Made by a program: the position numbers and the translations under genes | In this document: piece by piece, positions 17,073 to 26,573 of the stretch | Numbering within the stretch: the stretch's first letter is position 1 | Layout: each line of letters starts with the position of its first letter | Notes under the pieces: model-generated | Databases searched by the model: none | What the model saw: the letters and a program-made list of their open reading frames with translations, nothing else | Told to the model about the DNA's origin: nothing | Assembly (NCBI RefSeq): GCF_003610995.1 | Contig: NZ_CP032543.1 | Coordinates: forward strand, 4,154,001 to 4,218,000 | Source of the DNA: Streptomyces griseus subsp. griseus | Lineage (GTDB): Bacteria; Actinomycetota; Actinomycetes; Streptomycetales; Streptomycetaceae | Length of the DNA stretch: 64,000 nucleotides | Direction: 5' to 3'

Positions 17073-17203
17073 GAGCTGAGCGCCCGGTGAGACGCCGCTC
17101 AACTCGGCGCTCGACGCGGCTCGGCTGAACTGAGCGCTCGGCGAGGCCGAACTCAGGTTCTTCGGGGGCGACGGGCTCAGCTGAACTGAGCGACCCCCGA
17201 GGC
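17073..17203. repeat. Degenerate direct repeats around the 3' end of a secreted-protein gene
   Basis: Three imperfect copies of a CTGAACTGAGCGCTCGGCGAG-like word occur near 17073, 17122 and 17178. The last copy covers the C-terminal codons and stop of the gene ending at 17177. The others lie just downstream and look like decayed tandem duplications of that gene end. Confidence 0.5.
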
Positions 17204-17590
17204 GAACGAGGTGTCGCAGACGGGACGGGAGAAGCGCTGGGCGCGCGCCGGGCCGTACTGCTCGACCGCGGCCTTGCCGAGCGCCCGGGCGATCGACATG
17301 CAGTGCTGCGCCAGCGAGGGGCGCTTCTCGACGGCGCGCTGGAGGCCCGTGAGCGCGGTGCCCGGGTCCTTCTCCTGGAGCTCGACGAGCAGCTTGTCAC
17401 GCAGGATGTCCTGCGCCGCACGGGGCTTGGCGGGCTTGGACACGGTCTCCGAGGAGGCGGCCAGCAGGGTGGAGTCGTTGTCCGTCCCGGCCCACTGAAC
17501 ACTCGTGACCGCGAGGGTCCCGGAGAGCACCATGACGACGGGCAGGACGAGGGCGAAGGATCGGCCGAGGCGCCGAGCGGTGTGGGTCAC
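17177..17590 (-). CDS. Small secreted or membrane-anchored protein of unknown function
   Basis: 137 residues. An N-terminal signal or anchor segment (ALVLPVVMVLSGTLAVTSV, about 12-30) is followed by a mainly helical exported domain containing two Cys (QHCMSIA, RPVCDTS) that could form a disulfide. No family recognised. The GTG start at 17590 is chosen because TACGCT lies 6 nt upstream (leaderless pattern) and the predicted signal then begins correctly. Longer frames upstream have no ribosome site. Confidence 0.7.
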   Translation of the reverse strand: MTHTARRLGRSFALVLPVVMVLSGTLAVTSVQWAGTDNDSTLLAASSETVSKPAKPRAAQDILRDKLLVELQEKDPGTALTGLQRAVEKRPSLAQHCMSIARALGKAAVEQYGPARAQRFSRPVCDTSFASGVAQFS

Positions 17591-17758
17591 GCAGCGAGCG
17601 TAGCGGTCGGTGGTGACTTGGTGACATTTCGTCACTCCTCCGGGGGATGGTTCGACGCGTCCTTTCGAATGCCAGGTTGACGCGCCAGGGTGAAATGCCC
17701 TGTGTGCCGGGGTATTTGACGCTGCTCGGCACCGAAACCCAAACCTGCCCCGGACCAT

Positions 17759-17805
17759 GCAAACGGCCCCGCGCCCCCCTTCCAGGGGCGCGCGGGGCCG
17801 TTTGC
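17759..17805. terminator. Terminator downstream of msiK
   Basis: A stem of about 22 bp with one mismatch (GCAAACGGCCCCGCGC paired with its complement, then CCCCT/AGGGG) sits 14 nt beyond the msiK stop on the minus strand. Confidence 0.85.
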
Positions 17806-17818
17806 TCACGCGAGGGTG

Positions 17819-18955
<1,137 letters not shown>

Positions 18956-19006
18956 GCTGAATCTTCTCCTCCACCGGCAGGAACGTGCCGGACGATCCGA
19001 GTAGGG

Positions 19007-19022
19007 AGTGGTCTGGTCCACA
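19007..19022. promoter_or_regulatory. dre-like DasR operator upstream of msiK
   Basis: AGTGGTCTGGTCCACA matches the dre consensus AGTGGTCTAGACCACT at 13 of 16 positions. It lies 51 nt upstream of the msiK start. DasR is the GlcNAc-responsive GntR-family regulator of aminosugar uptake in Streptomyces. Confidence 0.55.
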
Positions 19023-19132
19023 GACGCGAACCTGCCGTGACGCTACCTGGCGTTTCCCGATCTGTCAGTAGTCCGGAGCACAGGGAAATCGCGAACGGGG
19101 CGGGTGCGCGGTTGGTTACACTGCTCCGGCAC

Positions 19133-19206
19133 GCCTCCTTAGCTCAGCTGGCCAGAGCAACGCACTTGTAATGCGTAGGTCGTCGGTTCGAATCCGACAG
19201 GGGGCT
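19133..19206 (+). tRNA. tRNA-Thr (anticodon TGT)
   Basis: A 74-nt cloverleaf. Acceptor GCCTCCT pairs with AGGGGGC (one G-U). The D-arm is AGCTCAGCTGGCCAGAGC. The anticodon stem ACGCA/TGCGT encloses loop CTTGTAA with anticodon TGT. The T-arm is GTCGGTTCGAATCCGAC. CCA is not encoded. It reads ACA threonine codons, rare in this GC-rich genome. A strong hairpin terminator follows at 19213. Confidence 0.97.
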
Positions 19207-19212
19207 CACCGT

Positions 19213-19247
19213 GAAGCCCAGGTCAGATGTCGTCTGACCTGGGCTTC
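19213..19247 (+). terminator. Terminator of tRNA-Thr
   Basis: A 15-bp perfect stem (GAAGCCCAGGTCAGA and complement) with loop TGTCG begins 7 nt after the tRNA and is followed by a T-containing tail. Confidence 0.9.
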
Positions 19248-19321
19248 TGTCGTCAGCGGATGCGGCGGCGACGGCGGGATCGCTCCGTGCGACCCACTGG
19301 AGGCGGGTGCGCCCCTTTGGT

Positions 19322-20833
19322 CTAGGCCGGCTTCGCCGCCGTCACCCCCGGCGCCGGGTCGGAGGAGGCCGTGGCCTTCCCGAGCGGTGGCCTCGTCGTG
19401 CGTACGGGGATGAGGGCCGCGACCACCGCCGCTGCCAGGCCCACCCCGCAGCCGATCAGCATCGCGACGCGGAAGCCGTTCTCGGAGGCGAGCTGGAAGC
19501 CGCTGAAGTCGGTGGTCATGCGGGCCAGGACCACGCCGATGACGGCCGCCGCGAACGATGTGCCGATGGAGCGCATCAGGGAGTTGAAGCTGTTGGCCGA
19601 TGCGGTCTCCGACTGGGGCACCGCGCTCATGATGAGGGCCGGCATGGCGCCGTAGGCGAAGCCGACACCCGAGTTGCAGACGAGGGTGACGATCAGCAGG
19701 CTCCACGGGGAGCCGGAGCCGATCAGGGGGACGGAGAGGCCGTAGCCCGCGGCGATGAGGAGGCTGCCGACGGCCAGGGTGACCTTGGGGCCCTTGGCGG
19801 CGGAGAGCTTCGCGCCGAGCGGGGACATCGCCATCATCATCAGCCCGGCCGGGGCCATCCACAGGCCCATCGCGAGCATGGACCGGCCGAGGCCGTAGCC
19901 GGTGGCCTCCGGCAGCTGGAGCAGCTGGGGGACGACGAGGGACTGGGCGTACATCGCGAAGCCGACCAGGATCGAGGCCGTGTTCGTCATCAGGACCTGC
20001 GGGCGGGCGGTCACGCGCAGGTCGACCAGCGGGTCGCTCAGGCGCAGTTCCCACCAGCCCCAGGCGGGCAGCAGGACGAGCACGGCGGCGAAGAGGCCGA
20101 GGGTCGTGGCGCTGCCCCAGCCCCAGTCGGCGCCCTTGGAGACGGCGAGCAGCAGGCAGACCAGGGCGGCGCCGAGGCCGATGGCGCCGGGCAGGTCGAA
20201 GGTGCTGCGCGCCCCGGCGGGGCGGTCGCCGGGAACCAGGGCCAGGATCAGGGCGCCGACGGCGAGGGCGAGTACGGCGACGACCCAGAACAGCACCCGC
20301 CAGCTGGTGTTCTCCGCGATGGCGGCGGCGAACGGCAGGCCGAGCGCACCGCCCACGCCCATCGACGCGCTCATGATCGCGATGGACGGGCCGAGCCGCT
20401 TCGCCGGGACGACGTCGCGGAGCAGGCTGATCCCGAGCGGCACCACGCCCATGCCGAAACCCTGGAGGCCGCGTCCGGCGATCATCGGGATCACGGACGA
20501 GGACAGGGCGCAGACCACCGAACCCAGCACCAGCGGTACGAGCGAGACCAGCAGCATGCGCCGCTTGCCGTACATGTCGCCGAGCCGTCCGGCGACCGGC
20601 GTCGACACGGCGGCGGCCAGCAGGGTGGCGGTGATGACCCAGGAGGCGTTGGACGCGGAGGTGTCGAACAGCGTCGGCAGCTGTGCGATCAGCGGCACCA
20701 CCAGGGTCTGCGTGAGCGCCGCCACGATGCCGGCGAACGCGAGGATCCCGACGATGCCGCCGGGGCCTGCCGAGGGCTCTGCCGGGCCGGCGGTCGGTCC
20801 TCCCGGCTGGGCTGCGGGCGGTGAACTCTCCAC
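19322..20833 (-). CDS. MFS drug/multidrug efflux transporter
   Basis: 503 residues with about 14 hydrophobic segments, the DHA2 type. Motif A in loop 2-3 is GRLGDMYGKRRML, and LNTDR-like QGFGMGVVPLGISLLRDVVPAKR falls in TM4-5. A proline/alanine-rich N-terminal tail precedes TM1. It is divergent from a MarR regulator (20976) with paired palindromes between them, the usual arrangement for substrate-induced efflux pumps. Substrate unknown. Confidence 0.9.
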   Translation of the reverse strand: MESSPPAAQPGGPTAGPAEPSAGPGGIVGILAFAGIVAALTQTLVVPLIAQLPTLFDTSASNASWVITATLLAAAVSTPVAGRLGDMYGKRRMLLVSLVPLVLGSVVCALSSSVIPMIAGRGLQGFGMGVVPLGISLLRDVVPAKRLGPSIAIMSASMGVGGALGLPFAAAIAENTSWRVLFWVVAVLALAVGALILALVPGDRPAGARSTFDLPGAIGLGAALVCLLLAVSKGADWGWGSATTLGLFAAVLVLLPAWGWWELRLSDPLVDLRVTARPQVLMTNTASILVGFAMYAQSLVVPQLLQLPEATGYGLGRSMLAMGLWMAPAGLMMMAMSPLGAKLSAAKGPKVTLAVGSLLIAAGYGLSVPLIGSGSPWSLLIVTLVCNSGVGFAYGAMPALIMSAVPQSETASANSFNSLMRSIGTSFAAAVIGVVLARMTTDFSGFQLASENGFRVAMLIGCGVGLAAAVVAALIPVRTTRPPLGKATASSDPAPGVTAAKPA

Positions 20834-20918
20834 GGGGTGTCTCCTTCTCGCCCTTGCGGGCCTGCGGTGCCCGAGCGTGGTGTGCCGGACGGACGTTCAG
20901 CTAGGCAAGATACATTGA

Positions 20919-20952
20919 ATGTGCATCATGCACATCTTATGCACCATGCATA
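20919..20952. promoter_or_regulatory. Paired palindromic operator for the divergent MFS/marR genes
   Basis: A perfect 17-bp palindrome ATGTGCATCATGCACAT (20919-20935) is followed by a near-perfect 15-bp palindrome TATGCACCATGCATA (20938-20952). Their centres are about 18 bp apart, close to two helical turns. The repeats sit between the two start codons and overlap likely promoter elements, as expected for the MarR protein encoded alongside. Confidence 0.75.
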
Positions 20953-20975
20953 TCTCACGTGATATACCTGTACGC

Positions 20976-21422
20976 GTGGACATGCCCCTCGACCGGATCG
21001 AACGCGAGACCATGCTGCTCGGCCGGTACATGCACCTGCTCACCCCGCGCGTGGAGTGGCGCCTCGACCGCAGCGCCTACATCCTGCTCAGCCGGATCGA
21101 GGTGGAGGGTCCCATGTCCATCAGCCAGCTCAGCGAGGCCTTCGGCCTGGACGCCTCCACCCTCAACCGGCAGACCGCCGCGATGCTCCGCGCCGGGGTC
21201 GTCCAGCGCATCCCGGATCCCGACGGGGGCATCGCCCGCAAGTTCGCCATCACCGACGAGGGCGCGCGCCGCCTCGACAGCGACCGTGCCCGGAACGTGG
21301 CGGGCCTGGCCAAGGTCATGGCCGACTGGACGCCCGAGGAGGCCGAGCAGCTCGCGGCCTCGCTCAGCCGGCTGAACCTCTCCATCGAACGCCTCGACGG
21401 ACGGCCCTGGCCGCGCGACTGA
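20976..21422 (+). CDS. MarR-family transcriptional regulator
   Basis: 148 residues with a winged helix-turn-helix: SISQLSEAFGLDASTLNRQTAAMLRAGVVQRIPDPDGGIARKFAITDEG. Helical ends form the dimer interface. It probably represses the divergent MFS gene and itself through the two palindromes at 20919-20952, and is released by a ligand. The GTG at 20976 lies 7 nt after TATACC, the leaderless pattern. ATG 20982 is the alternative, and a start at 20919 would place the operator inside the coding frame. Confidence 0.88.
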   Translation: MDMPLDRIERETMLLGRYMHLLTPRVEWRLDRSAYILLSRIEVEGPMSISQLSEAFGLDASTLNRQTAAMLRAGVVQRIPDPDGGIARKFAITDEGARRLDSDRARNVAGLAKVMADWTPEEAEQLAASLSRLNLSIERLDGRPWPRD

Positions 21423-21623
21423 CCCACCCGGCGCTCCTGCGCCCGTCCTGGTGCCGGGACCGCCGTCCTGGACATCCCCGCCATCGGCGCCGAGGACCTG
21501 GACGTCGTCCCGTACGAGAGGACCACCGGCGACGTCCCCGGCAGCCGATCCAGGACCGGGGCGTCGTCCCCGGTCCGTACGGGGTGGGGGTGCTGGTGGC
21601 CGGAGAGGAGTCTCCTCAGCAGG

Positions 21624-23024
21624 TCAGTGGCGGCCCGCGATGCGGTCCGCTACCTTCGCGATCGGGTCGGTGCCGGGGCGCGGTGAGACCGTCTCGCGGC
21701 GGTCGGCGGCGCGGTAGGCGGCGTACAGGCCGTGGACGCCGAGCCAGCGGAAGGGTTCCGGTTCCCAGCGGCGGACCTTGTGGTTGACCCAGGGGAGCGC
21801 CGTCAGGTCGGTGGGGCCCGCCTGACCGGAGTCCTGCTGGATCAGGTCGCGCAGGGTGCGGGCGGCGAGGTTGGCGGTGGCGACTCCGGAGCCGACGTAC
21901 CCGCCCGCCCAGCCGAGCCCCGTGGAGCGGTCCAGGGTGACGGTGGCGCACCAGTCGCGGGGGACGCCGAGGACCCCGGACCAGGCGTGGTCGATGCGGA
22001 CGCCCGCCGTGGTGGGGAAGAGCCGGACCAGCAGGTCGCGCAGGGCGGCGATGGTGGCGGGCTGGGTGCGGCCGTCGTTGTCGGTGGCGGAGCCGTAGCG
22101 GTAGGGGTAGCCGCGGCCGCCGATGGCGATGCGGTCGTCGGCGGTGCGCTGGGCGTAGAGGTAGGCGTGGGCCATGTCGCCGAGGGTCTCGCGGCCCTCC
22201 CAGCCGATGGTGTCCCAGACGCGGGTGGGGAGCGGTTCGGTGGCGATCATGGAGGAGTTCATCGGGAGCCAGGTCCGCTTGAGCCCCTTGAGGCCCGCCG
22301 TGAACCCCTCGGTGCAGCGCAGGATGTAGGGCGCGCGGACCGTGCCGTACGGGGTGACGGCGTGCTTCGGCTTGATCTCGGTGACCGGGGTCGACTCGTG
22401 GATCGTGACGCCGAGCGCCTCCACGGTGTCCGCGAGCCCCTTGACCAGCTTGGCGGGGTGCAGCCGGGCGCCGTGCGGGGTCCAGGTGGAACCGACGGCT
22501 CCGGTGACCTTGACGCGCTCGGCGGTTTCGCGGGCGCCGCGCAGGACCCGGTCGCTCTCCCCGAAGGCGATCTCGACGCTGTGGAAGTCCTTGAGCCGGG
22601 CCAGCTGCGCCGGGGTGTGGGCGACCTCCAGGACGCCGCCCTGGTGGATGTCGGCGTCGATCTTCTCCTCGGCGGCGATGCGGACGACCTCGCCGACCGT
22701 CTCGTTCATCGCCCTCTGGAGCCGTACGGCGGCGTCGTGGCCGTGCAGCTTCGCGTACCGCTCACGGCCCGCGATGCCGTTGTACAGCCAGCCGCCGTTA
22801 CGGCCGGAGGCCCCGTAACCGCAGAACCTGGCCTCCAGCACGGTGATGTTGAGGAAGGGGACGGCCTGCTTCAGGTAGTACGCCGTCCAGAGCCCCGTGT
22901 AGCCGCCGCCGACGATGCAGACGTCGGCGCTCGCGTCGCCGGGGAGGGGTTCGCGGGGGGCCGGTGTGCCCTCCTGCGCGTACCAGAACGATATGCCGCC
23001 GTTGACGGTACTGACGGTGCTCAT
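21624..23024 (-). CDS. FAD-dependent amine/amino-acid oxidoreductase (DAO family)
   Basis: 466 residues. The N-terminal dinucleotide-binding motif VCIVGGGYTGLWTAYYL (near 32-48), the GYGASGRNGGW flavin contact and the C-terminal GLGWAGGYVGSGVATANLAART match the gamma-glutamylputrescine oxidase-like branch of the DAO family. Such enzymes oxidise a secondary or primary amine with release of H2O2. The substrate is not evident and no polyamine genes are adjacent. ATG 23024. Confidence 0.85.
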   Translation of the reverse strand: MSTVSTVNGGISFWYAQEGTPAPREPLPGDASADVCIVGGGYTGLWTAYYLKQAVPFLNITVLEARFCGYGASGRNGGWLYNGIAGRERYAKLHGHDAAVRLQRAMNETVGEVVRIAAEEKIDADIHQGGVLEVAHTPAQLARLKDFHSVEIAFGESDRVLRGARETAERVKVTGAVGSTWTPHGARLHPAKLVKGLADTVEALGVTIHESTPVTEIKPKHAVTPYGTVRAPYILRCTEGFTAGLKGLKRTWLPMNSSMIATEPLPTRVWDTIGWEGRETLGDMAHAYLYAQRTADDRIAIGGRGYPYRYGSATDNDGRTQPATIAALRDLLVRLFPTTAGVRIDHAWSGVLGVPRDWCATVTLDRSTGLGWAGGYVGSGVATANLAARTLRDLIQQDSGQAGPTDLTALPWVNHKVRRWEPEPFRWLGVHGLYAAYRAADRRETVSPRPGTDPIAKVADRIAGRH

Positions 23025-23100
23025 GATGCCCCTGGGGTCCCTGTCCGGTGTGCCGGTGTCCCGTGCCCGGTGTGATGCCGAGCGTATGTGTGGCGGGAGG

Positions 23101-23843
23101 TTACTGCGCGGCGGGGTGTTTCGTCCCGCCGCGCTCCCGGGCGTTGCGGGTGAGGGGGTAGCAGGCCAGGCCGGTCAGTACGGCGGTGAAGTGGCCCAGG
23201 TCGGTGACCGTGCGGCCGTCGGCGGCCAGGGGGATGCCGTAGACGACGAGGACGGCGAAGACGTAGACGTACCGCCAGGGGTGCGGCACCCGGTAGGTGA
23301 GGACGGCGACCACCCCGGCCAGGGCGTAACTCACCCCGACGTCGAGGGTGGTGGCCGCCGACTGCGGGGCGTGGTCGTGCCGGATGGCCCAGGCGAGGAC
23401 GCCCTCGCTGACCAGCGTGGCCACGACGTGCGCGGTGACGGCGACCGCGAGCCAGCGCAGGGTGCCCAGCCAGTGCTCGGCGGTGGCGTGGAAGACGGTG
23501 AACAGGACGGCGTAGGGAAGCCAGCGGCCGCCGTCGATCCACAGGGCGCTGGCGACCAGGACACGGAGGGGGTTCTGCGACAGCTCGTGGAGGTTGGTGG
23601 AGCGGTCCCGCAGGAACTCCTCCTCGAAGGCGGGGGACATCCGGTGCAGGACGACGGTGGTGACGAGGAGGATGGCCAGCCAGCTGTACGTGCCGGGGCG
23701 GTGGCGATCCAGCGGCGTACGGCGGTGGCCCAGCGGCGGGCGGTGGCGCGGGCGGGCTCGCGGTGGCGGTGGTCGTCGGTGGTGGGGCGGTCGGCGGAAT
23801 TCCCGTTGCCGTCGGCGGTGGGGCCCGGCTGTTCTCGGGGCAT
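23101..23843 (-). pseudogene. Rhomboid-like membrane protein, frameshifted near its N terminus
   Basis: Two frames together give one protein. From ATG 23843 the first frame reads a basic N-terminal tail up to RRWIATAP. The second continues PGTYSWLAILLVTTVVLH, then MSPAFEEEFL, STNLHEL, WIDGGRWLPYAVLFTVFHATAEHWLG and four or more membrane helices to 23101. The join is a GGGG run at 23695-23698 (plus strand); one more G restores a single 247-residue frame. The second frame has no start codon before TM1 is lost. This is therefore either a real single-base deletion or a sequencing error. The catalytic Gly-x-Ser of active rhomboids is not seen, consistent with the rhomboid-like (non-protease) family. 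Confidence 0.7.
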
Positions 23844-23877
23844 GGTCCGATTGACGCACGCCCCTAGGATCCAGGGC

Positions 23878-24828
23878 GTGATCGACATCCCGCACGAACT
23901 GATCGCCACTCAGTACGCATACAACGGCGCGGCCGGGCGTGCCTTCGTCGCCGCGCTGCCGGGCCTCGCCGGCCGGTTCCTGGAGGAGTGGGGGCTGCGG
24001 CGGGACGGGGCCGCGATGTACGGCATGTGCGCGCTGGTCCTGCCGGTGGTGCGGGAGGCGGACGGGGCGCCGGCCGCGCTGAAGCTCCAGCTGGTGGACG
24101 AGGAGACGGTGGGCGAGCCGGTCGCGCTGCGGGCGTGGGGTGTGGCGGGGGCCGGGGCGGTGGGGGTGCTCGGCCATGACGCGGAGACCGGGGCGCTGCT
24201 GCTCGAACGGCTGGATGAGGGGCGGCCGTTGTCGGGGATGGCCGGGGTCGGTGGGGCCGGTGGGGCGATGGATGTGGCCGGGACGCGTGAGGCGGTGACG
24301 GTGCTCGGCGGGGTGCTGGCCCGGCTGGCCGCGGTGCCCGCGCCGGAGGGGCTGCGCACCCTGGGCGGTGCGGTGGAGCGGATGCTGGCGGCGGCTCCGG
24401 AGGCGGCGGGGCGGCTGGCGGACGCGGCGGAGCGGCGGCTGCTCGCGGACTGCGCCGCGGCGGTACGGGAGGTGGCGGCGGAGCCGGGGGACCGGCTGCT
24501 CCACTGGGACCTGCACTACGACAACATCCTGGCGGGCCGCGCGGACGCGGGGCGGGCGGGGGAGTGGGTGGCCCTGGACCCCAAGCCGCTGGCGGGGGAC
24601 CCGGGGTTCGAGCTGTTCCCGGCGCTGGACAACCTGTTCGTCGCCGGGGAGGTGGTGTGGCGGTTCGACGCGTTGACGGAGGCGCTGGGCCTGGACCGGG
24701 AGCGCGCGCGGGCCTGGACGCTGGGCCGGGTGCTCCAGAACGCGGTGTGGGCGGTCGGCGACGGGGAGCGCGAACTGGCCCCGGACCATGCGGAGATCGC
24801 GCGGCGGTTGCTGGGGGCGGCGGGGTGA
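23878..24828 (+). CDS. Aminoglycoside/hydroxyurea phosphotransferase-like kinase
   Basis: 316 residues of the APH(6)/streptomycin-6-kinase-like family. The catalytic motif LLHWDLHYDNILAG (HxDxxxxN) near residues 205-215 is followed by the DPKPLAGDPGFE metal-binding segment. The N-lobe region AALKLQLVDEET carries the ATP-contact Lys. It could phosphorylate an aminoglycoside or a small metabolite; resistance cannot be claimed from sequence. The GTG start has TAGGAT 7 nt upstream, a leaderless pattern. Confidence 0.85.
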   Translation: MIDIPHELIATQYAYNGAAGRAFVAALPGLAGRFLEEWGLRRDGAAMYGMCALVLPVVREADGAPAALKLQLVDEETVGEPVALRAWGVAGAGAVGVLGHDAETGALLLERLDEGRPLSGMAGVGGAGGAMDVAGTREAVTVLGGVLARLAAVPAPEGLRTLGGAVERMLAAAPEAAGRLADAAERRLLADCAAAVREVAAEPGDRLLHWDLHYDNILAGRADAGRAGEWVALDPKPLAGDPGFELFPALDNLFVAGEVVWRFDALTEALGLDRERARAWTLGRVLQNAVWAVGDGERELAPDHAEIARRLLGAAG

Positions 24829-24881
24829 GGCGGTGCCCCGGGGCGTTGGGGCGGCCCGGGGCCTGAAGGACGCCGACCCTC

Positions 24882-24931
24882 GCGTCACGGCGTCCAGGCG
24901 TCACGGGCGTCACGGCGTCACGGCGTCACGG
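24882..24931 (+). repeat. GGCGTCACG short tandem repeat
   Basis: Five to six imperfect copies of GGCGTCACG lie between two convergent genes, touching the stop of the decayed oxidoreductase. Confidence 0.7.
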
Positions 24932-25143
24932 TTCCAGCACCACCTTGCCGATCGTGCCGCGCGTCTCAGCGCCCGGTGCGCGGCGGCCGCTTCCGCGATC
25001 GGGTAGCGCTGGACGGCGGGCCGCAGTCGGCCCGCCGCCTCGACGGCGATGCGGACCTGGCCGGGGCCGGGGCCGTGGTCCTCGGTCCGTTCGTACGAGA
25101 GGCTCTCGGCGGGGCCGAAGGCGTGGAGGCGGACGGCGTACAT
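24926..25143 (-). pseudogene. Remnant of a zinc-type quinone oxidoreductase gene
   Basis: The first part reads the normal start of an MDR-family NADPH:quinone reductase, MYAVRLHAFGPAESLSYER...GQVRIAVEAAG. It then jumps directly to the family's C-terminal end, RYPIAEAAAAHRAL. The next codons match ETRGTIGKVVLEP-stop only after adding one base. So some 230 residues (the Rossmann core) are missing and a second lesion shifts the frame. This is a decayed gene, not a small protein, although the ATG and its ribosome site (GAGGGAACC) persist. Confidence 0.8.
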
Positions 25144-25238
25144 GAAGGGTTCCCTCGGGCGGCGGGCAGCTGGCCTGGGGGCTGTTGGACTGCGGGCTCC
25201 GGGGTGGGTCCGGGAGGGGGTGCCCCCACCCTCGTGCC

Positions 25239-26456
25239 TCAGGTTCGGTGGAAGTCAGTCCCGGAGCGCTGTCCGGACGGCCCTCCCACGGCCTTCACGG
25301 CGAGCAGCGCCGCTTCGAGACCGCTGGTGAAGGAGGTCTCGCCGAGGAGCCCGGGGGCGGCGACCTGGTCGCCCGCCAGGAAGATCCCGTCGCCCCGGAC
25401 GATCGCGGGCCGGTCCCGCCAGGTGGTGCCTGGGCGGTCCACGGCCCCGGTGCGGCCGTCGGCCAGGGCCTCGGTGCGCCAGGTGGTGCGCTCCCGCCAG
25501 CCGGGGAAGCCGAGGTCGAGGAGCTGCTCGGCGCGGGCGGTCCCCTCGGCCCTGCGCGCGTCGGGCCCGATCGGGAACTGGCCCTGGAGCAGCTGTTCCC
25601 CGGCCGGGGCGAGGCCGGAATCCTGGGCGGTGAACCGCTCCAGCCAGCCGGGCGCGTCCAGGTCAGAGACGACGAACGCATCGCCCCGCCGGGTGCGCAC
25701 CGCCAGGTCCACGAGGACGGTGCGGCCGCTCTCCCAGGTGAGGGAGGCATCGTCGAGGAGGGTGCGGGCGGCGTCGAGGGAGGTGGCGACGACGACCGGT
25801 CCGGTCCGGGCCAGTTCGCCGAGCGTACGGGTGTCGACGCGGGCGGCCGTCTCGACGGCGACCCCGAGGCCACGGGCGTGCCCGGCCATCCGGTCGACGA
25901 GCCGCGCCCAGCCGCCGACCGGGTAGCGGGCCTCGGGCGGGATCGAGGAGAGCCGGTGCAGGCGCTCCTGGACGAACCGGGCGGAGAGCGCACCCGGGTC
26001 GTGGTGGAAGAGCGCGGCGGCGGCGAAGTGCGCGGCGGCCCGGGCGCCCTCGTCGCCCACCCGGCCGGCGGCCCAGCTCCGGAAGTCGGCGTCCACCGGG
26101 GCCGGGCCGGCGCTGCGCCGGGCGAGCCGCAGCAGGGCGGCGGGCGGGACCCGGCGGAGCGCCCCCGCGCGTCGGAAGCGGAAGCGGAGGCCTTCGAGGA
26201 GGGGGACGGAGACGAGGGGGCCGAGCAGATCACGCCGGGCCAGCCAGGCCACGAGCGGCCCACGCCGGTAGAGCGCGTGCGGCCCCTCGTTGGCGCGGTA
26301 CGGCCCGTCGGCGGTTCTGGCCCGGCCGCCGAGCGTGCGGTGGCCCTCGTACACGGTGACCCGGGCACCCGATTCGGCCGCGGTGACGGCGGCGGTGAGC
26401 CCGGCGATGCCGCCGCCGATGACGTGGACGTGGGTGCGGGCGTGGATGCGCTCCAT
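25239..26456 (-). CDS. FAD/NAD(P)-binding oxidoreductase, phytoene-desaturase-like
   Basis: 405 residues. The Rossmann FAD motif VHVIGGGIAGLTAAVTAAESGARVTVYEG starts near residue 9 and is followed by the typical GGRART...NEGPHALYRRGPL segment. A C-terminal GDGIFLAGDQVAAPGLLGETSFTSG closes the FAD site. This resembles the NAD(P)/FAD amine-oxidase/phytoene-desaturase group. The substrate is unknown and no carotenoid genes are nearby. ATG 26456 has AAGGAG 7 nt upstream; frames running to 26516 or beyond lack a start signal. Confidence 0.85.
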   Translation of the reverse strand: MERIHARTHVHVIGGGIAGLTAAVTAAESGARVTVYEGHRTLGGRARTADGPYRANEGPHALYRRGPLVAWLARRDLLGPLVSVPLLEGLRFRFRRAGALRRVPPAALLRLARRSAGPAPVDADFRSWAAGRVGDEGARAAAHFAAAALFHHDPGALSARFVQERLHRLSSIPPEARYPVGGWARLVDRMAGHARGLGVAVETAARVDTRTLGELARTGPVVVATSLDAARTLLDDASLTWESGRTVLVDLAVRTRRGDAFVVSDLDAPGWLERFTAQDSGLAPAGEQLLQGQFPIGPDARRAEGTARAEQLLDLGFPGWRERTTWRTEALADGRTGAVDRPGTTWRDRPAIVRGDGIFLAGDQVAAPGLLGETSFTSGLEAALLAVKAVGGPSGQRSGTDFHRT

Positions 26457-26573
26457 GGCGGGAACTCCTTCGCGTCTTTGATGATGCGACGGATCGGGGG
26501 CGGTGGCGCGTGACATGGGGCTGCCCGACGGAGGGCTGGGGCGTTGTCAGTGGCATGCGTCACGATGGGGGGC

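Noticed and set aside
19133..19206. tRNA-Thr as an integration site for a mobile element
   Set aside because: No integrase gene and no repeated copy of the tRNA 3' end were seen in the window; flanking genes are normal core genes.
21460..21620. Protein-like words on the plus strand after marR (DIPAIGAEDLDVVPYERTT and, in another frame, DRGVVPGPYGVGVLV)
   Set aside because: They might be a frameshifted gene fragment, but the stretch is under 60 codons, has no start and matches no family I can name, so it is not listed as a feature.
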